Made by a program: the position numbers and the translations under genes. Positions 48,909 through 58,894 of a stretch of DNA of 64,000 nt are shown here, piece by piece. Within the stretch, counting starts at the first letter, position 1. Every line of letters begins with the position of its first letter. The notes beneath the pieces were generated by a model that saw only the letters and a program-made list of their open reading frames with translations, searched no databases and was not told the origin of the DNA. The stretch is from NCBI RefSeq assembly GCF_000336555.1, contig NZ_KB375281.1:1785578-1849577 (forward strand). The letters are read 5' to 3'. Origin of the DNA: Afipia clevelandensis ATCC 49720 (GTDB lineage Bacteria > Pseudomonadota > Alphaproteobacteria > Rhizobiales > Xanthobacteraceae).

Positions 48909-49337
48909 ATGGCCTTGAAGGTCGAACTCAAGCCCCACGAGAAGATCATTGTCGGCTCGTGTGTGATCACCAATACCGATCAGCGAGCAAAATTCCTGAT
49001 CGAGGGAGAGAGGCTGCCCGTCTTGCGCGAGAAAGATATTCTGACGCCCGAAACCGCCGACACACCGGCCAAGCTGATCTACCTGGCGGTCCAGTTGATG
49101 TACATCTCGCACGATCCGCAGGAGCACCATGCGGTGTATTTCGACGTGATGCGCGATTTCCTCAGCGCCGTGCCGAGCGCAGCGCCGATGATCAATGACA
49201 TCAATAACTACATCTTAAGCGGCGATTACTATAAAGCCTTGAAGGAATCCAAGAAGCTGATCGCCTATGAAAAGCGTCTGCTCGATCAGGCCCGTGGCCT
49301 GACCAGCGAAGCCGATATCAACAGCGCCGCCGCTTGA
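48909..49337 (+). CDS. flbT: Flagellin mRNA regulator FlbT (copy 2)
   Basis: 142 residues. VELKPHEKIIVGSCVITNTD, REKDILTPETADTPAKLIYL and INNYILSGDYYKALKESKKL match FlbT and align throughout with copy 1 (43,875-44,255). It is divergent from flagellin 2. Two FlbT paralogues flank two flagellins, which suggests each controls one transcript. Confidence 0.93.
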   Translation: MALKVELKPHEKIIVGSCVITNTDQRAKFLIEGERLPVLREKDILTPETADTPAKLIYLAVQLMYISHDPQEHHAVYFDVMRDFLSAVPSAAPMINDINNYILSGDYYKALKESKKLIAYEKRLLDQARGLTSEADINSAAA

Positions 49338-49356
49338 TCCACACGCCCTGACACCG

Positions 49357-49389
49357 AAAAGGCCTCCAGAAGGAGGCCTTTTTCGTTTT
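49357..49389. terminator. Terminator after flbT 2
   Basis: AAAAGGCCTCC-AGAA-GGAGGCCTTTTT followed by CGTTTTG. Strong in both directions; it ends flbT 2 and probably also the flgE-flgK-flgL operon. Confidence 0.9.
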
Positions 49390-49436
49390 GGACAGCGAGA
49401 GAAAGCAAGCCCGGCGGGCGCAAAGGCCCACACAGC

Positions 49437-50927
49437 TTACAGGAACTTCACCAGGCTCATCTGATAGAGCGACGCAGTTGTCTGATAGGACGCCTGCAGG
49501 CTGGTCTGCAGCGCAAGTATCTTGGCCGCAACCTCGTTATCGTCGATGCCCTGGATCGTATCCAGCATGGCCTGCGCCACCGCGCCGGTCTGGGTCTGCC
49601 GGTCCTTTGCGGTCTTGATCGCGGCCTGGGTGCCGGCGAAGTCCGCCTGAATGTCCTCGATCGACTGCGTGCCCGGATGCACAGCGAGATTATCGACGAT
49701 GCGCGAATTCAGCGCGGTCAATTGCCCGTTTGCATTCGGGTTGCTCGCGTTCGTCGTCACCGCCGCATAGACCGCGATGTTCTTCAGCGCCGCGACGAAC
49801 GCCTCCTCATTGGCCCGCGCGCCATATTGAACCGTGATCGAATCGTCGATGCCGGCCACCGCAGTGCCGCGCGCCGGATCGCTGCCGTTCTCGCCGATGT
49901 ACCAGGAGACAGTGTCCGTCGGCGTGCCGTTACGCAGGGCGACGGGCGGATTGGTCGAGGTGTCGACCCGCTGCGGCGGCGACGAGCTGAAGAAATCGTT
50001 GGAGGCCGCGACGGCCGATGCCGCGACAAGCGATGTGTTCGCCAGCGTTCCGACAGCAGTATTGAGCGCAGCATTCAGATTGGACGCGGTCGCCGTTGAA
50101 TCCGCGCCGATGGCGAAGCTGCCGGCAGGCACCGGCGTCGAGGCCGTTGCGGTCAGGACGATCGTCTCCGATGTCCCGTCCGGAAGCGAAAACGTAAACC
50201 GCACCTTGTCGCCGTCCTGCGGATTGGTCGCGCCAAGGTCCACGGACATTTCAGGAGGCGAACCGGCAGGACCGGTGACGGTTGAACCGGTCAGCGTGGA
50301 GGTGATCGAACTAAGCTTGAAGCCGAATGGCGAGCCTGCCGCGTCTTCGCCGATGGTCACCGATGTCGGCGTCGGCGACGTGATCACCGTGCGGCCAAGC
50401 CCTGTGGTGCCGTCCGCCTGCGCGCGTTCGTCGATCAGTTGTTTCAATCCAGCCTGCGTGCCGGTGCCATTGAGAATCACATCGGCGGGCTGCGTTGCGG
50501 GTGTATCGGTGGCGCGGCCGGAAAACAGATAGCGGCCGCCGACTTCGGTGTTCAGCAGCGCGATCACCTGCGTAAACGACGCCATCGCGGTTTTCTGGCC
50601 TGCCGTCTGGCCGGTATTGTCCAGCGTGAGTGTGGCGCCGGCGGCGGCGCCCTTGACCTGGCTTGATGCATCGCTGATGCCCTGCAAAGACAGGTTCGCG
50701 ATGTTGATGCGGGTGTTGAGCAGCGTTCCGGTGTTGTTGTTGGCGGTGATTCCGGCGAGTTGCGCGCGCAGTCCCGTCGCGACACCCGAGTCAACGCCGA
50801 GGCCGGAATAGGTGTTCGTCTTCTTTCCCGATGCAAGCTGCTGCGAGAGATCGTCGAGCTGGCTTTTGAGATTGATGATGGACGAGCCGAGATACGATGT
50901 CCGGCCGCTTACGCCCTCGATGGTCAT
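49437..50927 (-). CDS. flgL: Hook-filament junction protein FlgL
   Basis: 496 residues. N-terminus SIINLKSQLDDLSQQLASGK and RYLFSGRATDTPATQPADVI, plus the helical C-terminus (YQTTASLYQMSLVKFL), are FlgL/HAP3. The middle has a long variable domain. Eight bases behind flgK. Confidence 0.92.
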   Translation of the reverse strand: MTIEGVSGRTSYLGSSIINLKSQLDDLSQQLASGKKTNTYSGLGVDSGVATGLRAQLAGITANNNTGTLLNTRINIANLSLQGISDASSQVKGAAAGATLTLDNTGQTAGQKTAMASFTQVIALLNTEVGGRYLFSGRATDTPATQPADVILNGTGTQAGLKQLIDERAQADGTTGLGRTVITSPTPTSVTIGEDAAGSPFGFKLSSITSTLTGSTVTGPAGSPPEMSVDLGATNPQDGDKVRFTFSLPDGTSETIVLTATASTPVPAGSFAIGADSTATASNLNAALNTAVGTLANTSLVAASAVAASNDFFSSSPPQRVDTSTNPPVALRNGTPTDTVSWYIGENGSDPARGTAVAGIDDSITVQYGARANEEAFVAALKNIAVYAAVTTNASNPNANGQLTALNSRIVDNLAVHPGTQSIEDIQADFAGTQAAIKTAKDRQTQTGAVAQAMLDTIQGIDDNEVAAKILALQTSLQASYQTTASLYQMSLVKFL

Positions 50928-50934
50928 GCTATCC

Positions 50935-52797
50935 TCACAGTACCTGCATCAGCGACTGGAACATGGAATTGACGGTGGACATCACACGCGCGTTGGCCGA
51001 ATAGGCATTCTGCAGCGCAAGCAGGTTCGCCATTTCCTCGTCGATATCGACGCCGGACACCGAATCCATTTTCTTCTGCAGCGTGGCCAGCACGACATCC
51101 TGACCTTCGGATAACTGCTGCGCCGACGCGGCGGCGCTGCCCTGCATGCTGGTGAACTGCTGCGTGAAGCCGAGCAGCGTTCCCTTGTAGGGCGAAGTCG
51201 ACGATCCAATACCGGTTGTTGCCGAATAGCTGTAGCTGGTTGAGGTCAACTGCTTGAGGATGAAATCCGAGCGCGTGGTGTCGCCAGCAGGCACCGACGC
51301 GCCATAGACGATCAGGCGCGAGGGATCCGCCAGCAGACCCGAGTTGACAGTGATGCGGCCTGCAAGTCCCGTCTGCTGCGCTCCGTAGGACGTGATCGCG
51401 CCCGAATAAACGTAACCGCCATCCGTGAACAAAGGCAGCTCGACACCGCCGCTTGAGAGCGAAGTCGCTGTGGTCGTCACCGATGCCGCATTGACATCGG
51501 ACAGGCCGCTCGCCCCGTCATCCAGCACGCGCAAGGTCGATCCCGATGGATTCGAGAACTGAAGCCCTGCGCCGCCGAGCGCGGCGTTGAGCTGCGTCAG
51601 CACCGACGACATGCCGCCGGAAAAATCAACGCCGATCACCTTGTCGTTGGGATCGACCGTAACATCGTCTTTCAACGGCAGAACGCTCGGATCGTCGACG
51701 CGGACGATCGAGACATTGCGCTGGGTGCCGGTGATGTTGTCGGTATAGGTGAGATGAACGACGTTACCGGACTGCAGGCCGGACAGGTCGAGATCGAATC
51801 CCGTCTGCGCGCCGGATGTCGCCGGCGTGCCGCCCGTTGTCTTGTCCGACATCGCGCTTGCCATCGCTGCGGCAAGCTGGTCGACCTGGGTCTGCGCCTG
51901 CACCAGCGACTTGTCGCGCAGTTCAAGGTAGGCGGCCATCGCACCGGAGCGGATCGAACCGCTGGACACGAGGTCAATGCTTCCGCCATTGGCATAGGTG
52001 ATGGTGATCGACCCAAGGGTGCTCTTGGCTGGATCGGCATTCCATTGTGTTTCCGGCGTCACCGTGCCCTGCGCGTTGAAAGACAGGGTTGCCGCATCCG
52101 AACCGCCGACGAGTTGCACACCCGATGTCGTATAGACGGAGACCTGATCGCCGTTGCCAGGAACGATACGCACGTCCATAAGCTGCGACAGTTGCGTGAT
52201 GTACTGATCGCGCTGGTCGAGCATCGCGGCGGTTGCCGCGGTCGAGCCGATGCTGCCTTGCAATTGCTTGTTGATGTTCGCGATCGCGGCCAATGCATTG
52301 TTGGCCGTCGAAACCGAATTGGTCAGGCCGAGCTCGGCGCTGTTGCGCAGGTCCTGAATTCCGTTGGACGTTGCGTTCAACTGCTGCGCCATCGACTGCG
52401 CCGCGTTGATTACGCCGATCCGCGCGGATTGGGAGTCGGGGCTGGTGGAAAGCGCCTGCAGCGCCGATTTCAGCGCGTTGAACGTCGCCTCCAGCGTCGA
52501 GGACGAGTCGGGATCGCCGTAAATGCTTTGCAGGTTGTTCAGAAAGCTCGCGCGCGTGCTCGCATAGGACGCGCCCGATGTTTCGGTGCGAAGCTGGGTC
52601 TGGATGTATTCGTCGAGCGTGCGGTTGACGCCGATGGTCTGGACGCCGGTGCCGGTCGCCATCTGCACCTGGTTGGTCGTCTTGCGGACGTAACCCGGTG
52701 TTTCGGCGTTGGCGACGTTGGACGACACCAGCGACAACGCCGCCTGGTTCGCCCGCAATCCGGACATCGCCGTCGAAAGAGCTTGGCTCAGACCCAT
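50935..52797 (-). CDS. flgK: Hook-associated protein FlgK
   Basis: 620 residues. SQALSTAMSGLRANQAALSL and SSNVANAETPGYVRKT at the N-terminus and EEMANLLALQNAYSANARVM at the end are the FlgK signatures. It forms the first hook-filament junction layer under FlgL. Confidence 0.95.
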   Translation of the reverse strand: MGLSQALSTAMSGLRANQAALSLVSSNVANAETPGYVRKTTNQVQMATGTGVQTIGVNRTLDEYIQTQLRTETSGASYASTRASFLNNLQSIYGDPDSSSTLEATFNALKSALQALSTSPDSQSARIGVINAAQSMAQQLNATSNGIQDLRNSAELGLTNSVSTANNALAAIANINKQLQGSIGSTAATAAMLDQRDQYITQLSQLMDVRIVPGNGDQVSVYTTSGVQLVGGSDAATLSFNAQGTVTPETQWNADPAKSTLGSITITYANGGSIDLVSSGSIRSGAMAAYLELRDKSLVQAQTQVDQLAAAMASAMSDKTTGGTPATSGAQTGFDLDLSGLQSGNVVHLTYTDNITGTQRNVSIVRVDDPSVLPLKDDVTVDPNDKVIGVDFSGGMSSVLTQLNAALGGAGLQFSNPSGSTLRVLDDGASGLSDVNAASVTTTATSLSSGGVELPLFTDGGYVYSGAITSYGAQQTGLAGRITVNSGLLADPSRLIVYGASVPAGDTTRSDFILKQLTSTSYSYSATTGIGSSTSPYKGTLLGFTQQFTSMQGSAAASAQQLSEGQDVVLATLQKKMDSVSGVDIDEEMANLLALQNAYSANARVMSTVNSMFQSLMQVL

Positions 52798-52844
52798 AAC
52801 AAACTGCCCATCTCAGGTCGCGTGGCGCGACAACACATCAGCGG

Positions 52845-54653
52845 CTATCGCAGAACGTTCAGAAGATCCTGCGCCATCTGGTTCGCGGTGGTGATGACCT
52901 TGGTGTTCGCCGAATAGGCCTGCTGCGTCACGATCAGCTTGGTGAATTCGTCAGCGATATCGCTGTTCGAGCCTTCCAGCGCCGAGCCGGTGATCGAGCC
53001 GCCCTTGCCGTAGATCGCGGGACCGGATTGGTCGGTCACCTCGAACGCGCCGCCGTCGATGCGCTTGAGGAAGTTCGCGCCGTTGAAGGTCGCGAGCACG
53101 ATCTGCGCGAGGTCGATGTTGCGGCCGTTCGAGTAGTTGCCCACCACACGGCCGTTATCGCCGATCGAAACCGTTTGCAGCGAGCCGGCCGGGAAGCCGT
53201 CCTGATGGATGTCGTTGACCTGCGCATTGCCGTTGGCGTCGGCGAAGGACGTCAGGCCGCTCACCCCGAAGTTGACGGTGACGTCGCCGAGCGTAATGCC
53301 GCTGATGGTCGGCGCAGTCAGGGTCACCGACGCGACCGCCGGCGTGAGCTGCCCGTTCGCGCTGAAGGTGAAGTCGGTGCCGACATTCTGCCACGCCGTC
53401 GCCGAGGCGGTGGCGTTCGGATCGACCTGATAGAACAGGTTCCACTTGTCGGTATGGCCGGGGCCGAGCGTCGATGAATCCATCTTGGCCCAGCGGAACT
53501 GGATGCTCACCGGCGAGCCGGAAATGTCGTAGCCGGTGGTCGCGCCGCCGGAAATCGATTCCTGGATGAAGGTCGCGGCATCGGAGCCGACCACCGTTCC
53601 GGCGCCAGCGGTGCCGCCGCCGAGGCGGTTCACGGCAACAGGCCCGGAGAAGCCGAGCGCTGCGAATGCTGTGGCATTGCTTGAGCTGACGGCGAGATTG
53701 CTCGCAATCCCGGTGTGCAGAACGACCGAACCGTTGGTGACCGTCGAGGACAGCGCCGAGTTGCCGCTCAGTCCGTCGATCTTGTCGAGCAACTGATCGA
53801 CGGTGCTGTCGACAGGAATGTTGTTGGCGTCATCGAGGCCGCCCGAGGCGGTGAAGGTGATGGTGTTGCCGTTCACGGTGATGGTGTCGCCGACCGCGAA
53901 GCTCACCGAGAGCGAATTGGTGTTCGCGCCGCCCGACAGTGCGGTGGAGCCGTTGATCTTGGTCGGCGTGGTCAGCGCGCTGTTGACCGATGCGCCGCTG
54001 GTTGCGTTGTCGAGATACGGCAGCGGCGGCGTGCCCACCGTGCTCGGATTGACGGTGAAGTCGCCGACATTCAGCAGTTCCGAACCCGGAATGGAGGTGT
54101 CGTGCTTGGTGGTCAGCGGATAGGACGCGAGGTTGGCGCGATAGGTCACGGTCGTGGTCGGCTGCGCCGGCAGGAAGTCGCTGCCGAATTTCAGCACCTG
54201 CGGATTGCTGCCGGTGACGTTGCCGGTGGTCGGGTCGATCGGAATGCCTTCCAGATAGTAACCCGCGCCGTTGACCAGATAGCCGTTCTTGTCGAGCGTG
54301 AAGTCGCCGCGGCGGGTGTAGTTGTCGACGCCGTTGAAGATCGGATTGTTGTCGGTGAAGCTGCCGGGCTTCTGCACCACGAAGAAACCGTCGCCGCTGA
54401 TTGCCATATAGGTGGAGACGGCGGCGCTCTGCACGTCGCCCTGCACGGTGTTGGTTTCGCGCGAGGCGGTGGTGACGCTGCCCGCCTTCTGATCGTTCAC
54501 GCCGGTTTCCGGGATGAGATCGAGGAAGGAGGTGTCGATGCGCTTGAAGGCCGTGGTCTGCGAGTTGGCGATGTTGCCGGAGATGTTTTCCAGCGCGTAG
54601 GACTGAGCACGAAGACCCGCGACGGACGTGGTGAGAGCTCCAAAGATACCCAT
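52845..54653 (-). CDS. flgE: Flagellar hook protein FlgE
   Basis: 602 residues from the ATG at 54653, as the N-terminal MGIFGALTTSVAGLRAQSYA is the mature hook start; a longer frame reads into the leader. ENISGNIANSQTTAFKRIDT and the final LIVTQQAYSANTKVITTANQ are rod/hook motifs. A long insertion makes it larger than E. coli FlgE. First gene of flgE-flgK-flgL. Confidence 0.95.
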   Translation of the reverse strand: MGIFGALTTSVAGLRAQSYALENISGNIANSQTTAFKRIDTSFLDLIPETGVNDQKAGSVTTASRETNTVQGDVQSAAVSTYMAISGDGFFVVQKPGSFTDNNPIFNGVDNYTRRGDFTLDKNGYLVNGAGYYLEGIPIDPTTGNVTGSNPQVLKFGSDFLPAQPTTTVTYRANLASYPLTTKHDTSIPGSELLNVGDFTVNPSTVGTPPLPYLDNATSGASVNSALTTPTKINGSTALSGGANTNSLSVSFAVGDTITVNGNTITFTASGGLDDANNIPVDSTVDQLLDKIDGLSGNSALSSTVTNGSVVLHTGIASNLAVSSSNATAFAALGFSGPVAVNRLGGGTAGAGTVVGSDAATFIQESISGGATTGYDISGSPVSIQFRWAKMDSSTLGPGHTDKWNLFYQVDPNATASATAWQNVGTDFTFSANGQLTPAVASVTLTAPTISGITLGDVTVNFGVSGLTSFADANGNAQVNDIHQDGFPAGSLQTVSIGDNGRVVGNYSNGRNIDLAQIVLATFNGANFLKRIDGGAFEVTDQSGPAIYGKGGSITGSALEGSNSDIADEFTKLIVTQQAYSANTKVITTANQMAQDLLNVLR

Positions 54654-54770
54654 TACATTGTCTCCAGCTTCAATCCGGGCGGCCCGCCGGTGCCCAAAAG
54701 TCACGGCCGCAGTCGAAGTGGAGTTCGCAAGCGCCGTGCCAACAGCGTTTGCTATGTAAAATCAACGCCT

Positions 54771-54803
54771 TAAATGAAATGCCCCGGCCAGATGACCGGG
54801 GCA
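54771..54803 (-). terminator. Terminator of msrB
   Basis: TGCCCCGG-N8-CCGGGGCA followed by TTTCATTT on the minus strand, 35 bases past the msrB stop. Confidence 0.8.
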
Positions 54804-54837
54804 CAATTGCCTAGCGGGGCAAGAATTGCCGGATCGC

Positions 54838-55350
54838 TCAGGTCGCGCCGCCTTCGGCCGGCTTGAAGGTGAGAGCCAGCCCGTTCATGCAGTAGCGCAG
54901 GCCGGTCGGCTTCGGCCCGTCATCGAAGACGTGACCGAGATGGCCGCCGCAGCGCCGGCACAAGGTCTCGGTGCGCACCATCATGAAGCTGCGATCGGTC
55001 TTCTCGAGAATGGCATTGGGCAGAGCCTGATAGAAGCTCGGCCATCCGGTGCCGCTGTCGAACTTGGTCTCCGACGCGAACAGCGGCAGATCGCAGCCCG
55101 CACAGGCGAAGGTGCCCTTGCGCTTTTCCTTGTTCAGAGGGCTGGAGAAAGGCCGTTCGGTTCCCGCTTCGCGCAGCACATTATACTGGGCGGGAGACAA
55201 CTGCTTCTTCCACTCCTCCGGCGTCTTCTCGATCTCGAATTTCTCGGTGGATTTTTCACCGGCGCTGGCGCTGCCGAGGCCAAGCCAGCGGAAGGCCGAA
55301 AACGCGGCGAGAGACGTCGCGGATGCGAGCAGGATACGGCGGTCGATCAT
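54838..55350 (-). CDS. msrB: Exported peptide-methionine (R)-S-oxide reductase MsrB
   Basis: 170 residues from the ATG at 55350 (CGGAG upstream). Tat-like signal MIDRRILLASATSLAAFSAF, then the MsrB domain with zinc pairs CAGC and CRRC, GWPSFYQA and the catalytic RYCMNGLALTF. Repairs oxidised methionine in the periplasm. Confidence 0.93.
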   Translation of the reverse strand: MIDRRILLASATSLAAFSAFRWLGLGSASAGEKSTEKFEIEKTPEEWKKQLSPAQYNVLREAGTERPFSSPLNKEKRKGTFACAGCDLPLFASETKFDSGTGWPSFYQALPNAILEKTDRSFMMVRTETLCRRCGGHLGHVFDDGPKPTGLRYCMNGLALTFKPAEGGAT

Positions 55351-55519
55351 GGTCAAGGCTCCGTGCACATCGGAAAACAGGCTGTCCATCACGATCTACG
55401 GCCCCTGTCGCCAAAAGTTACGCCGGTCTGGCTGTAATCCGGCTCACGTTCGCGCGAGGCCCGGACCGCGACGGATATGCTTGCCGAAATAACCCCGGGA
55501 TCCCGGACTTATTCGCCAC

Positions 55520-56920
55520 TCACGTACCCGGCCCGCGCCGTTCTTCATGCATCGCCGCCGACGCCTGCTGCCGCGCAAATGACGCCTGCGCCTTCGCAGA
55601 GGCGATCCGGGCTTCGCGGGCCTCCTCGCGCGCCAGTTCCCGCGCCTGCGCCCGCTCCCGGTACCGCGACAGCGCACCGGCTGCCGCGGAATGCCCCCGT
55701 ACCCACATATCAATCGCCTGCCCGGCGATACGCCCCGCCGGACCGCCGGCCCAGACCAGTTCAAACGGCGAGAACAGCCGCCAGCGGTCGTCGCCGGCAA
55801 GAATGCTCCGCGCCACAAGCTGGCCGCCCATCGCTGTCGTATTCAGACCCTGACGCCCGAAGCCGCTGAGAACCCAAAGTCCCGGCTGTATCTCGCCGAT
55901 CTGCGGCATGCCGTGCACGGTCTGGCCGAACATGCCGCTCCAGCTCTCCGCGATGCTCACCAGTCCCAGTTCGGGGAATGTCGCGGCGATACGATTCTGA
56001 ATGCGCTTCACATAATGCTTCGGATCGCCCTGCCATGTCGTCTCCGGACTGGACCAGAGCAGACGGTCGCCATCGACAACACGAAAATGATCAATGCCGT
56101 GACTGTCGATCACCGAGCCGCGAAACGCGACGGTGTGCAACAGTTGCGTGCCGAGCGGCTCGGTCAACACCGCATAGCGCCAGGTCGGCAGCAGCGTCGC
56201 GGTCAGCCGCTGGCTGGGCGCGCCGAGATGTGCGTTGCCGGCCAGCACGACATGGGTGCAGCGCAGTTTCGCCGACGGCGTGAACACACGCTTGCGGATG
56301 CCCGCAGGGTCGATGCTGACCACCGGCGTGTCCTCGAAGATGCGCACACCCGCGCTCTCCGCGAGCGCCGCGAGGCTCCGCACATAGGTCCGCGCGTCGA
56401 GCTGGAACGCCTTGGGAAAATGAATCGCATGGAAGTAGCGATCCGTTTTCAACACCTCGCGCACGCGGTCGACCTGCCAGCCTTCGATCTCGGTGCCGAA
56501 ATCCTCGCCCATGGTCTGCAACTGGCTGATGAGTTCATCGCCGGCATCGACAAGGGAGACGTCCAGCGCGCCGTCGGTCAGCGCGATGTCCGGCATCGGC
56601 GCCGCCGTCTTGCGGACGTAGTCCGCGCCATCCTGCGCCAGCGTCCACAACTCGCGCGCATCCTCGAAACCGACGCGCTCGATCAGATCGGACGCAGGCA
56701 CGCCATATCCCGGCATCACGGTCCCGAGATTGTGGCCGGACGCATTCCAGCCGATGCTGCGGCCTTCGAGCACAACCACGCTCGCGCCGAGGCGCGCGGA
56801 TTCAAGCGCCGCCGTAAGGCCCGCCAATCCGCCGCCGATCACGCAGATATCGACATCGAGATCGAAGGTCAGACCCTGGCGTGCAGGCGCGCCGGTGAGA
56901 TTTTCAGAAGATTCGTCCAT
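55520..56920 (-). CDS. FAD-dependent amine/amino-acid oxidoreductase (DAO family)
   Basis: 466 residues from ATG 56920. The Rossmann start is DVDICVIGGGLAGLTAALES with VVVLEGRSIGWNASGHN, as in gamma-glutamylputrescine and glycine oxidases. The end (LSGFGRQGLNTTAMGGQLVA) closes the FAD site. An additional Ala/Arg/Glu-rich helical tail (EREEAREARIA-like) is unusual for the family. Substrate unknown. Confidence 0.85.
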   Translation of the reverse strand: MDESSENLTGAPARQGLTFDLDVDICVIGGGLAGLTAALESARLGASVVVLEGRSIGWNASGHNLGTVMPGYGVPASDLIERVGFEDARELWTLAQDGADYVRKTAAPMPDIALTDGALDVSLVDAGDELISQLQTMGEDFGTEIEGWQVDRVREVLKTDRYFHAIHFPKAFQLDARTYVRSLAALAESAGVRIFEDTPVVSIDPAGIRKRVFTPSAKLRCTHVVLAGNAHLGAPSQRLTATLLPTWRYAVLTEPLGTQLLHTVAFRGSVIDSHGIDHFRVVDGDRLLWSSPETTWQGDPKHYVKRIQNRIAATFPELGLVSIAESWSGMFGQTVHGMPQIGEIQPGLWVLSGFGRQGLNTTAMGGQLVARSILAGDDRWRLFSPFELVWAGGPAGRIAGQAIDMWVRGHSAAAGALSRYRERAQARELAREEAREARIASAKAQASFARQQASAAMHEERRGPGT

Positions 56921-57072
56921 ACCTGTTCCGGAAATCGCAGACCGCGGCGGTTGTTTTCTGGGTGTAACGGTACTCGCGCCCGTCACAGGTTCTGCGTAAG
57001 CTTGTACACTATTCCGCGCCGCGAGTGGACCCATGCCACAGTGGACAATGTTTTCCCGAACGAGATGACCGT

Positions 57073-57606
57073 ATGCGCCGCCTGATCCTGCTTCGCCATG
57101 CCAAGACCGAGCGGGATGCCCCTTCGGGCAAGGATCAGGATCGCCGGCTAGACCAGCGTGGTCATCACGACGGCGCGGAGATGGGCCGCTGGCTTGCGGC
57201 TGAAAATTACCGGCCGGACCTCGTGCTGGTGTCCACGGCAACACGGACGCGGGAAACCTGGGAGCTGGTTCGTACCGCGCTGCCAGCGGTCAGCGCGCGT
57301 CACCTGCCGGAACTGTATGGCGCCAGCCCGTCAGACCTGTTGCGGGCGATTCACGGCGCGGCGACGGCCGACCCGAAATGCCTGATGATCATCGCACACA
57401 ATCCCGGCCTGCATGAACTCGCACTGGCGCTGATCGCCGGCGGCGATCCTGCGGGACGGCGCGCGCTGGACGCCAACCTGCCGACCTCCGGCGTCGCCGT
57501 GATCGACTTCAAGATCGACGACTGGGACGATATCGGCTTTCGCGGCGGTCAACTCGCACGCTTTGCCAGCCCCAAGCTGCTGAGAGAGGAATCGGGCGAA
57601 GCATGA
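57073..57606 (+). CDS. Histidine phosphatase, SixA-like
   Basis: 177 residues from ATG 57073. LILLRHAKTE holds the phosphohistidine (RHAKTE), VLVSTATRTRETWEL and LMIIAHNPGLHELALAL the second His motif. SixA-type enzymes dephosphorylate His of phosphocarrier proteins. Substrate here unknown. Confidence 0.9.
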   Translation: MRRLILLRHAKTERDAPSGKDQDRRLDQRGHHDGAEMGRWLAAENYRPDLVLVSTATRTRETWELVRTALPAVSARHLPELYGASPSDLLRAIHGAATADPKCLMIIAHNPGLHELALALIAGGDPAGRRALDANLPTSGVAVIDFKIDDWDDIGFRGGQLARFASPKLLREESGEA

Positions 57607-57683
57607 TGCCTGCGGCAATCGGGCGATCTTGCATCCCGCCAGCCGTGACTTCATCGTAGGCCCTCCAGCACACGGAGAGACCG

Positions 57684-58109
57684 ATGTTCCAGTCCATCCT
57701 CGTTCCGATCGACCTCGCCGACACCGACCTCGCAAAGCCGGCCATCGAGACGGCGGCCTCGCTGTCGACGTCATCCGGGGGCATGGTGCGGCTGGTGAAT
57801 GTGATGCCGATGACACCGGTCATGCTGGCAGAATATGTGCCGCCGGATTTCGACGCCCAGCAACGTCAATCGGCTGAAGAAGCTTTAGCCATCGTCGCAC
57901 GTGAATCCGGCATCGAGAGCCGGCGCATCTCGATTGTGGTGCGGCAGGGCGGCATCTATCACGAAGTGCTGGAAGAAGCCGCGGATATCGGCGCCGACCT
58001 GATCGTGATGACCTCGCACCGGCCGTCGATGCAAAGCTATTTCCTCGGCTCGAACGCCGGGCATGTCGTCCGCTATGCAAAATGCTCAGTGCTTGTGGTC
58101 CGGCACTGA
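57684..58109 (+). CDS. Universal stress protein UspA
   Basis: 141 residues. MFQSILVPIDLADTDLAKPA, then ADLIVMTSHRPSMQSYFLGS and NAGHVVRYAKCSVLVVRH fit UspA, including an ATP-loop-like GSNAGHVV. It has a GGAGAGACC leader. Stress protection. Confidence 0.93.
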   Translation: MFQSILVPIDLADTDLAKPAIETAASLSTSSGGMVRLVNVMPMTPVMLAEYVPPDFDAQQRQSAEEALAIVARESGIESRRISIVVRQGGIYHEVLEEAADIGADLIVMTSHRPSMQSYFLGSNAGHVVRYAKCSVLVVRH

Positions 58110-58254
58110 CGTACCGATCAATGTGCGTGACTGACTTCTCTCCGGGATGCGCCTCGGCTATGGTCCGCGCGCCGCCAATGATCCCCATCATCAGGCGGTA
58201 AGGTTTGGCCGGGCCGGCCAACGACGCCCGGCCGAGCTGAACTCTTCAACCCGC

Positions 58255-58286
58255 TTACGGCAAAACGTCCTTACGGCAAAACGTCC
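58255..58286. repeat. Tandem 16-bp duplication at a gene end
   Basis: TTACGGCAAAACGTCC occurs twice in direct contact (58,255-58,270 and 58,271-58,286). The second copy contains the stop codon of the minus-strand gene; the first is therefore untranslated. Confidence 0.9.
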
Positions 58287-58894
58287 TTGGGCAACGCCTC
58301 GAACGTGTAGCCGCGCGGCTGGTTGCGGCGCATGAAGCCGCCGATCTGCCAGCCGAACAGCGCGGCGAATCCGGCCAGAAACAGCACGCCGCCATACTGT
58401 CCCATCATCATCGCCCGGATCATCAGGCCGAGCATCGCGGCCCCGACAAGGGCCGTCATCACCAGCCCCGCCCAGTAGATCGCGGGATTGATTCCAACCA
58501 CCAGCACCGCCTTGCTGTTGATCGCAGCCAGACGGCGGTGGAGTTCGAGAATGAATGCGCGATAGCCGTCATCCTGCGGCGACATCAGCGCCACGGTGTG
58601 CCAGGTGGTGGAATAAATCGACACGCGCTCGCCGCGTGTATCCTCGATATCGGCGCGGAAACGCCGCGACTGCATCGACACCGGACGATAGGACAGGCGG
58701 ATGGCGGCGATCTTGTCCAGCGGCCAGAGCCCGTGCTTTCCCTTGACCTGCCAGGATAGTCCCTGATCGGTGAGATCGAATTGCCACGCGCTGCCGACCA
58801 GCGACGGCTTGAACACATAATGTGTGCCGTCACCATCCGTACCGGTTTCACCCGCGCTGTCGCGCGGGCCGGTCTTGAACATCTGCGCGAGCAT
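58271..58894 (-). CDS. Conserved membrane protein, 207 aa
   Basis: YVFKPSLVGSAWQFDLTDQG and RLSYRPVSMQSRRFRADIED form a soluble PH-like beta part; ALVGAAMLGLMIRAMMMGQY and GGVLFLAGFAALFGWQIGGF are membrane helices. Function unknown; typical of Nitrobacteraceae. Confidence 0.7.
   Translation of the reverse strand: MLAQMFKTGPRDSAGETGTDGDGTHYVFKPSLVGSAWQFDLTDQGLSWQVKGKHGLWPLDKIAAIRLSYRPVSMQSRRFRADIEDTRGERVSIYSTTWHTVALMSPQDDGYRAFILELHRRLAAINSKAVLVVGINPAIYWAGLVMTALVGAAMLGLMIRAMMMGQYGGVLFLAGFAALFGWQIGGFMRRNQPRGYTFEALPKDVLP

Noticed and set aside
55691-57085. A 464-codon plus-strand frame opposite the FAD oxidoreductase
   Set aside because: The minus-strand frame has the FAD-binding GGGLAGL motif and a normal start; the other is Arg/His-rich shadow.
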